19,536 nt of DNA. It comes from Acidobacteriaceae bacterium (GTDB taxonomy: Bacteria > Acidobacteriota > Terriglobia > Terriglobales > Acidobacteriaceae). Within the stretch, counting starts at the first letter, position 1, and each line of letters opens with the position of its first letter. Positions 14,390 to 19,536 of this stretch are shown here, piece after piece. The notes under the pieces are model-generated. The model was not told the origin of the DNA. It was given only the letters and a program-made list of their open reading frames with translations, and made no database searches. Location of the stretch: assembly GCA_003165095.1 (NCBI GenBank), contig PLSH01000117.1:9892-29427 (forward strand), in the 5' to 3' direction. The position numbers were made by a program, and so were the translations under genes.

Positions 14390-15361
14390 ATGACGAGCGC
14401 GGCAGAACCCTTGAGACTCGTCTTCTGCGGCACTCCCCGCTTCGCCGTGCCCACTCTCGATGCGCTACTCGACGCCGGCCACAAAATTGACCTGGTCGTC
14501 TCCCAGCCCGATCGCCCCGTAGGCCGCGAGCGCCAACTCACTGCTCCCGCCGTGAAACAAGCTGCACTGGCCGCCGGCCTTCCTGTTACCCAGCCTGAAA
14601 AAATCCGTGGCAACGCCGAGTTCCGCTCCCAGCTTGAAGCCATCGCGCCGGGCGCTATCGTCGTCGTCGCCTACGGCCGCATCATTCCTCCATGGATGCT
14701 GGCTCTGCCCCGGCTCGGGTGCATCAACCTGCACGCGTCTTTGCTTCCCAAATACCGTGGCGCGGCTCCCATTCAGTGGGCCGTGGCCATGGGCGATGCG
14801 TTCACCGGAAACACCACCATGCTCCTTGAAGAAGGCCTCGACACCGGCCCCATCCTCCTCCAACAGACCCACGAAATCCGTCCAGACGACACCGCGACGG
14901 AGTTGTTTCAAATCCTCGCCCGCGCCGGCGCACCGCTCATGGTCCAAACCCTCGCCGCCCTGGCCAACGGAACCATCCAGCCTCAACCGCAGAACCACTC
15001 CTTCGCCACCTTCGCACCGCTGCTCGACCGCGAAGACGGACGCATGGATTTCGCTGCTCGCACCGCCTCAGAGCTCTACAACCGCTGGCGCGGTTTTCAG
15101 CCCTGGCCCGGCGCATTCACCGTTCTTGATGGCAAGAAACTCATCGTCCATCGCATGGCCGTTGCCTCCGAACCTGCTTCTGCTCAATCGGTCCTCGCCG
15201 AACCCGGAAGCACCTGCGTCGAAAACCATCGCCTCTTCGCTGCCTGCGCAGCCAATACCTGGCTCGAACTCGTCGAAATCCAGATCGAAGGCAAAAAACG
15301 CCTCGCCGCCCCCGAGTTCCTGCGCGGCGTACCGCTCGCGCCCGGCGCGCGCTTAGGTTGA
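14390..15361 (+). CDS. fmt: Methionyl-tRNA formyltransferase
   Basis: This enzyme transfers a formyl group from 10-formyl-tetrahydrofolate to initiator Met-tRNA. The 323-residue protein has LVFCGTPRFAVPTLDAL at the N-terminus and the catalytic region NLHASLLPKYRGAAPIQWA (113-131), with Asn113 and His115, and Asp151 in EEGLDTGPIL completing the triad. The C-terminal tRNA-binding domain includes ASELYNRWRGFQPWPGAF and ends KKRLAAPEFLRGVPLAPG. Length is normal. ATG 14390 lies 7 bases after def. Its TGA overlaps the possible TTG start of rsmB (TTGA, 15358-15361), indicating coupling. Confidence 0.97.
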   Translation: MTSAAEPLRLVFCGTPRFAVPTLDALLDAGHKIDLVVSQPDRPVGRERQLTAPAVKQAALAAGLPVTQPEKIRGNAEFRSQLEAIAPGAIVVVAYGRIIPPWMLALPRLGCINLHASLLPKYRGAAPIQWAVAMGDAFTGNTTMLLEEGLDTGPILLQQTHEIRPDDTATELFQILARAGAPLMVQTLAALANGTIQPQPQNHSFATFAPLLDREDGRMDFAARTASELYNRWRGFQPWPGAFTVLDGKKLIVHRMAVASEPASAQSVLAEPGSTCVENHRLFAACAANTWLELVEIQIEGKKRLAAPEFLRGVPLAPGARLG

Positions 15362-16734
15362 GTCGAGTGTCCACCATATCTCCAGCCCGCCGAGCAGCGT
15401 TTCAGATTCTCCTGGCTGTCGAGCGCGGACCATCCCACTCCGGCGATCTGCTCCGCGGCCACTCCGTAAACGCTCTCTCGCCCGCCGACCGCAATCTCGT
15501 CACAACTCTCGTCCTCGGCGTCCTCCGCTGGCAGATTCGCCTCGACCACCAATTTCGACCGCTCCTCAAGCGTCCCAATGCCAAACTCGATCCCGAAATC
15601 CTTATAGCTCTCCGTCTCGGCGCCTTTCAGCTTCTCTTGCTCGACCGCATTCCCGCCCACGCCGCCATCGGCGAGAGCGTTGAGCTGGCCATTCAAGCCG
15701 GCCATCGCTTCGCCTCCCGCATGGTCAACGCCGTCCTCCGCAAGCTCTCGGGCGCTCCGCCCGTTCACTTCCTTGAGGAGCCTTCGGCCGAACTCGCACT
15801 CGCCGAATCCCATCCCGCCTGGATCGTCGAGCGCTGGGTCAACTTTTACGGCCTTGAGACGGCCCGCGTCATCTGCCGCCACGGCCAGACCGAGGCCGGC
15901 TTGTCCCTGCGCATCGAAAATCCCGAAGTAGAAGCCGAACTCGCCCAGGCCGCCATCCAACTCACCTCTGGCAAATTGCTCACCTGCGCTCGAACCGTCC
16001 TCTCCGGCGATATCACGGCCACGCCGGCTTTTCTTGAAGACCGAGTGCGCATTCAGGATGAAGGCTCGCAGCTGGTCGCTGAGATCGCCTCTCACCTCGC
16101 CGAAAATCTCGTCCAGGAAGTGAAAAGCATCATCGATACCTGCGCGGCGCCGGGCGGAAAGACTCTCATCCTTGCCGCGCGCAATCCTTACGCCCGTATC
16201 GTTGCCTGCGAGTCCAGCCCGCCGCGTCTCGAACAGCTTCGCAGCCGCCTCGCTGCACACTCCGCCCGCGTTGAGTGCCGTCTCGCCGATGCCACCATGC
16301 TCGAAGAAGTCTCCGCCTTCGATCTGGCTCTGGCCGATGTCCCGTGCAGTGGCACCGGCACCCTGGGCCGAAACCCGGAAATTCGCCATCGCCTGTACGC
16401 TGATGACCTCGCCCGGCACTCCGAACGTCAACGCGCCATCCTCCGCGCCGCCATCCGCGCAGTCCGCCCCGGCGGCTGCGTCGTTTACTCCACCTGTTCA
16501 TTGGAGCCGGAAGAAAATGAGCAGGTCGTCGCCGCAGTGCTGGCGGAGACACCCAACGACCGCCTGCTTTCGCTTGAATCCGGCATCGAATCCCTGCGCA
16601 GTGAAGGCATTCTCACTCCCTCCGGTGCGGAGCACCTTCAAAACTGCCTCACACCCAAGGGCGCACTCCGCCTGCTTCCAGGCGTTCTTCATACCGACGG
16701 CTTCTTCATCGCATTGATCGAGAAAATCGCCTGA
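15358..16734 (+). CDS. rsmB: 16S rRNA (cytosine-967-C5)-methyltransferase
   Basis: RsmB (Sun/Fmu) methylates C967 of 16S rRNA using S-adenosylmethionine. In the 458-residue protein, residues about 5-140 are a NusB-like RNA-binding domain (SPARRAAFQILLAVE, LVLGVLRW, LRLGAFQLLLLDRIPAHAAI, VNAVLRKL). Residues about 165-455 are the NOL1/NOP2/Sun methyltransferase: SAM loop DTCAAPGGKT (260-269), LADVPCSGTGTLGRNPEIR with Cys330, and VYSTCSLEPEENE with catalytic Cys380. Both cysteines of the m5C mechanism are present. The start is uncertain: TTG 15358 overlaps the fmt stop by four bases, and GTG 15367, three codons later, also fits. It is the last gene of the aroC-def-fmt-rsmB run. No clear terminator follows. 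Confidence 0.95.
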   Translation: MSRVSTISPARRAAFQILLAVERGPSHSGDLLRGHSVNALSPADRNLVTTLVLGVLRWQIRLDHQFRPLLKRPNAKLDPEILIALRLGAFQLLLLDRIPAHAAIGESVELAIQAGHRFASRMVNAVLRKLSGAPPVHFLEEPSAELALAESHPAWIVERWVNFYGLETARVICRHGQTEAGLSLRIENPEVEAELAQAAIQLTSGKLLTCARTVLSGDITATPAFLEDRVRIQDEGSQLVAEIASHLAENLVQEVKSIIDTCAAPGGKTLILAARNPYARIVACESSPPRLEQLRSRLAAHSARVECRLADATMLEEVSAFDLALADVPCSGTGTLGRNPEIRHRLYADDLARHSERQRAILRAAIRAVRPGGCVVYSTCSLEPEENEQVVAAVLAETPNDRLLSLESGIESLRSEGILTPSGAEHLQNCLTPKGALRLLPGVLHTDGFFIALIEKIA

Positions 16735-16778
16735 CATCTCGCGATGTAAACTCAGACCAGGATCGGAGTTACATTCCT

Positions 16779-18266
16779 ATGCGCATTGCCCGGGTACTTT
16801 TTCTGGCTGCCGCCTCCGTTGTCTTTTTTCCTGGCTTTTTCGCACAAACTGCGGTGCCTGTCGCTCCCGCATCGCTGAGTTCTCACCAACTTCAGGCAAT
16901 CGACACCTTCGTCGCGCAGGAGATGGCTCGCGAACGGATACCCGGCCTGGCCGTCGGCGTTTACAGCCGGGGCCGCGTTCTGCTGGCGAAGGGTTACGGT
17001 CAGGCGAACGTCGAGCTCTCGGTCCCGGTCAAGCCTGAGACCCTCTTTCAGTCCGGCTCTGTCGGCAAGCAGTTCGTCTCTGCCGCTATCATGATGCTGG
17101 TCGAAGAGGGCAAGCTCTCGCTCGATGACAGCATCACGAAGTATTTCACCAACGCACCGGCCGCCTGGAAGCCGATTCTGATCAAGAACCTGCTCTCCCA
17201 CACTTCGGGCCTTTCGGAATATGAAAGCGGTGATCGCACAGGCCCCAAAGGAGACTTCTATCTGCGCCTCGATTTCACCGAGGACGAGCTCGTCACAAAA
17301 ATCGAAGCTCTGCCCATCGAGTGGGCGCCCGGCGAGAAATGGGGCTACCGCAACACCAACTACCTCCTGCTCGGCGTCCTGATTCACAAGATCACAGGCA
17401 AGCCGTACGCCCAGTTCCTCGACGAACGGATATTCAAGCCCCTCGGTATGACCTCCACGCGCCTTATCAGCGACCGCGATATCATTCCAAATCGTTCTGC
17501 TGGCTACGAAATAGACGGCGAACAACTCAAGAATCAAGCATGGGTCTCACCAACCTTCAACTCCACAGCCGATGGAACTTTGTATTTCAACGTCCTCGAC
17601 CTCGCCAAGTGGGATGAGGCGCTCTACGGAACGCAGATCCTCAAGCAATCAAGCCTCGACCGCATTTGGACCGTATACTTGCTCAACGATGGGAAACCAA
17701 ACCCCGCCGGATATGGATTCGGCTGGTTCATCGGTCAACAGAATGGCCATAAGCTGATCCAACACGGAGGAGCCTGGCAGGGGTTCACCTGCAACATCTC
17801 CCGCTACCCGGACGATAACCTCACCGTCGCCGTCCTCACCAACCTTGGCTCTGGGCGCGCGAACCCAACCAACTTTGCCCACGTAATCGCCGGTCTGGCG
17901 GATGCTCCGCTGCTCCCGGCCAAGCTCGATCCCGTCGCTGACACGCAGCCCGCCATTGCTGCCAAACTGGCAAAGACGCTGGACCAGATTCTAGCCGGCG
18001 AAGACATTCGCCCGGGAACGACCGCGGACCTCGCTGCGCTAATTACCCCAGACACAGTGAAGTGGATCCAGCGGAGACTTTCAACGCTCTGGCCTGGCGG
18101 AAAGCTCACCCTCGTGAAGCGCACGCCATTGCCCGATGCGCCGGGTCAATTCATGTCCATCTTCCGTCTCAGTAAGGGTTCCGACGCCCTCTTGCTCCCA
18201 TTCGGCCTTGCGCCCGACGGAAAAATATCCCACCTCGGATTTTCGCCTGACAGAGAATACGAGTGA
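16779..18266 (+). CDS. Secreted class C beta-lactamase-like serine hydrolase
   Basis: The 495-residue protein belongs to the beta-lactamase/penicillin-binding-protein superfamily (PF00144), whose members include AmpC, DD-peptidases and esterases. Residues 1-22 form a signal peptide ending at FFAQ, so it is exported. The SxxK motif is SVGK with nucleophile Ser94 and Lys97, the YxN motif is YRN at 190-192 within WGYRNTNYLLLGVLIHKITG, and the KTG-equivalent is HGG at 329-331 in IQHGGAWQGF. All active-site motifs are intact. A C-terminal extension of about 130 residues follows the catalytic domain and may bind substrate. The HGG motif is usual in the esterase/peptidase-like branch and does not indicate antibiotic resistance; the substrate is unknown. 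It begins 44 bases after rsmB, with GGAG about 10 bases upstream of the ATG. The 109 bases after it hold only a weak CTGAG/CTCAG hairpin. Confidence 0.9.
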   Translation: MRIARVLFLAAASVVFFPGFFAQTAVPVAPASLSSHQLQAIDTFVAQEMARERIPGLAVGVYSRGRVLLAKGYGQANVELSVPVKPETLFQSGSVGKQFVSAAIMMLVEEGKLSLDDSITKYFTNAPAAWKPILIKNLLSHTSGLSEYESGDRTGPKGDFYLRLDFTEDELVTKIEALPIEWAPGEKWGYRNTNYLLLGVLIHKITGKPYAQFLDERIFKPLGMTSTRLISDRDIIPNRSAGYEIDGEQLKNQAWVSPTFNSTADGTLYFNVLDLAKWDEALYGTQILKQSSLDRIWTVYLLNDGKPNPAGYGFGWFIGQQNGHKLIQHGGAWQGFTCNISRYPDDNLTVAVLTNLGSGRANPTNFAHVIAGLADAPLLPAKLDPVADTQPAIAAKLAKTLDQILAGEDIRPGTTADLAALITPDTVKWIQRRLSTLWPGGKLTLVKRTPLPDAPGQFMSIFRLSKGSDALLLPFGLAPDGKISHLGFSPDREYE

Positions 18267-18375
18267 TTTACACGATTGCGCTGAGTTTCTCAGTTCCCGA
18301 TTTTGCGGCCTGTGAAACAACAAGTGCCGGCTATCCGGAGCTGACGTGCTGACTCGCCGGTTCGCTGCCACGTCC

Positions 18376-18879
18376 TCAGTCTGACTCCGCCCCCAGCTTC
18401 AGTTCCGCGTAATCCCGCCCCAGCATCCCGCAAAGCGCCTCCACCACCAGCTCATGGTCCGCGCGCTGCGGTAATCCCGAGACGGTCACGCTGCCCACCA
18501 CGCCCGCTGCCTCCACGTGCAGCGGAAACCCTCCACCATCCGCCGCGTAATCCGCCACCGGCAGTCCGTATCGTTCGTGCAGCGTCACGTTCTTCATCTT
18601 CAGGTTCAATCCAAATCCATACGAGCTGCGATGGAATCGCGCCACCACGTTGCTCTTCTTTCGCACCCACTCCGGATTGTCCGGCGTTGTGCCTTCAAGA
18701 GCCGCGTAAAACAGCGGCTGCCCGAATCGCCGCACATCAATGACCAGGCTCAGCCCACGCTCCTCCGCCATCGCCTTCAGGCGCGTGCCCAGTTCCCACG
18801 CCAACCGCGCATCCAGCCGCGGCAGCCGCAATTCGCGCTCCTGCAAACCAATCCGCTCCAAGTCCTCGCTAAACCCCAT
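18376..18879 (-). CDS. UPF0303 family protein (haem-degrading/GlcG-like fold)
   Basis: The 167-residue protein matches the UPF0303 family (fungal YBR137W and bacterial relatives; PF03928, haem-degrading/GlcG superfamily). Its landmarks are SEDLERIGLQERELRLPR, VIDVRRFGQPLFYAAL, GTTPDNPEWVRKKSNVVARF, HRSSYG, GLPVADYAADGGGFPL and VSGLPQRADHELVVEAL. Nearly the whole length is family-like. ATG 18879 is chosen because GAGAGG lies about 4 bases upstream; the frame extends to 18912, but that part overlaps heptamer repeats. The family's function is poorly defined; a haem-related or stress role is known only for distant members. It lies 69 bases downstream of the PASTA gene on the same strand and may be co-transcribed with it. 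Confidence 0.9.
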   Translation of the reverse strand: MGFSEDLERIGLQERELRLPRLDARLAWELGTRLKAMAEERGLSLVIDVRRFGQPLFYAALEGTTPDNPEWVRKKSNVVARFHRSSYGFGLNLKMKNVTLHERYGLPVADYAADGGGFPLHVEAAGVVGSVTVSGLPQRADHELVVEALCGMLGRDYAELKLGAESD

Positions 18880-18897
18880 AAACCCTCTCTCTGCCCG

Positions 18898-18946
18898 CTG
18901 ACAACTAACCACTGACCACTGACCACTACTTCCTATTCCCTGTCTG
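18898..18946 (+). repeat. Third heptamer array, between the PASTA and UPF0303 genes
   Basis: Seven units in exact 7-base register start at 18898, 18905, 18912, 18919, 18926, 18933 and 18940. All begin CT and two are identical (CTGACCA), the same unit seen at 12647. The array fills most of the gap between the PASTA stop and the UPF0303 start, running antisense to both genes. Confidence 0.88.
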
Positions 18947-18948
18947 TC

Positions 18949-19536
18949 TCACTTCGCCACCGTCAGTGTCACCATCGTGCTCTGATCCACGCGCGATCCG
19001 GCAACCGGCGATTGCACCAGCACCGAGTCCGGCTTCACCGGCAGCCTGGGCTGCGCGTCTCCGCTGCCCACCCGCAGCACGCCCACATTCACATATTTCG
19101 GCGGAGCGGTCTTGATGCCCACCTTGACTAACGCATCTTCCGCGCTCGCCGCCGTCCAACCGGTCATGTCCGGCATCACGTACCCATCGGCCGCCTCATC
19201 GTCCGGCGCCGCTACCAGCAGGTTGATGCTGGGCTGCTCGAGATCCTGCGAGTGACCCGGCGGATCCTGCGCCAGCACTATACCCTGCGGCACCTTTCCA
19301 TCCGGCAGTCGCGCCGTCGTGCCCACTTCCAACCCCGCGCGCCGCAACTCGAGCGCCGCCAACCGCTCTTCTGAGCCTACCGTGTCCGGCACGTCCACCT
19401 TCTGTGGCCCCAGGCTCTCTGACACGCGCACCCGCCACTCCCGCCGCACCACCGTTCCCGCCGCCGGCGACTGCGTTAGAATGTGTCCCGCCGCCACATC
19501 GCCCGAATAATAACGATTGTCCACGTCCAGGTTCAA
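18949..19536 (-). CDS. PASTA-domain protein (5' part outside the window)
   Basis: The frame is open to the right edge, so the gene is partial; about 196 C-terminal residues are visible. They contain PASTA-type repeats, modules of about 65 residues that bind peptidoglycan or muropeptides outside the cell. One repeat ends with ILTQSPAAGTVVRREWRVRV, a second runs from VDVPDTVGSEERLAALELRR to ILVLAQDPPG-like GIVLAQDPPGHSQ and INLLVA, and a third runs from YVMPDMTGWTAASAEDALVK to VLVQSPVAGSRVDQSTMV and TLTVAK at the C-terminus. The N-terminal part, which would show a signal peptide or a kinase domain, is outside the window. PASTA genes often sit beside rsmB-fmt clusters; here it is on the opposite strand. 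Confidence 0.9.
   Translation of the reverse strand: MNLDVDNRYYSGDVAAGHILTQSPAAGTVVRREWRVRVSESLGPQKVDVPDTVGSEERLAALELRRAGLEVGTTARLPDGKVPQGIVLAQDPPGHSQDLEQPSINLLVAAPDDEAADGYVMPDMTGWTAASAEDALVKVGIKTAPPKYVNVGVLRVGSGDAQPRLPVKPDSVLVQSPVAGSRVDQSTMVTLTVAK

Noticed and set aside
12514..14643. A 709-codon open frame on the minus strand across aroC, def and the repeats
   Set aside because: It runs antisense to two genes with unmistakable motifs and passes through heptamer repeats; its composition is shadow-like.
18267..18375. Terminator after the beta-lactamase-like gene
   Set aside because: The CTGAG/CTCAG stem is only 5 bp with a 3-base loop and lacks a proper T-tract.

Overview
The window is about 19.5 kb of GC-rich chromosomal DNA, densely coding on both strands. 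No plasmid, phage, IS element, CRISPR array, rRNA or tRNA was seen. The mix of an orphan TrpB2-type tryptophan synthase beta chain, a C-terminal processing protease, a SurA-like chaperone with a long disordered tail, a sugar kinase-nucleotidyltransferase fusion, aroC-def-fmt-rsmB and PASTA proteins, plus heptamer repeats between genes, resembles soil Acidobacteriota (class Terriglobia). That placement is inference from recalled gene content, not from a marker gene.

Layout. (1) 1-624: the 3' end of an unrecognised gene, then a DUF4160/DUF2442 pair in which the DUF4160 gene has an in-frame TAA. This pair looks like acquired, decaying accessory DNA. (2) 764-3826: trpB2 (+) and a ctp/S41 protease (-) converge on a strong bidirectional terminator. 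(3) 4235-5917: a SurA/PpiD-like periplasmic peptidyl-prolyl isomerase. (4) 6046-10223: a translationally coupled two-gene unit. It encodes a small nucleotidyltransferase with a degraded nucleotide-binding loop and a 1104-residue protein joining a fucokinase-like GHMP kinase to a UDPGP-type pyrophosphorylase. This is the most unusual locus here. (5) 10317-11306: a YhaM-like OB-fold/HD phosphohydrolase or exoribonuclease. (6) 11396-12057 (-): an AbrB-type antitoxin and PIN-toxin pair. (7) 12104-12484 (-): an EVE-domain protein. (8) 12503-12667: two inverted arrays of one degenerate heptamer, lying between the divergent EVE and aroC genes. (9) 12685-16734: aroC, def, fmt and rsmB, closely packed and probably one operon for chorismate synthesis and for the formyl-methionine and rRNA-modification side of translation. 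(10) 16779-18266: a secreted class C beta-lactamase-like serine hydrolase. (11) 18376-19536 (-): a UPF0303 haem-degrading-like protein and the 3' part of a PASTA protein, separated by a third heptamer array.

Two genes, trpB2 and aroC, have a -10-like hexamer only 7-9 bases before the ATG and no Shine-Dalgarno sequence, which suggests leaderless or nearly leaderless transcripts. Several very long reverse-strand open frames (up to 1115 codons) are shadows caused by high GC and were left out.
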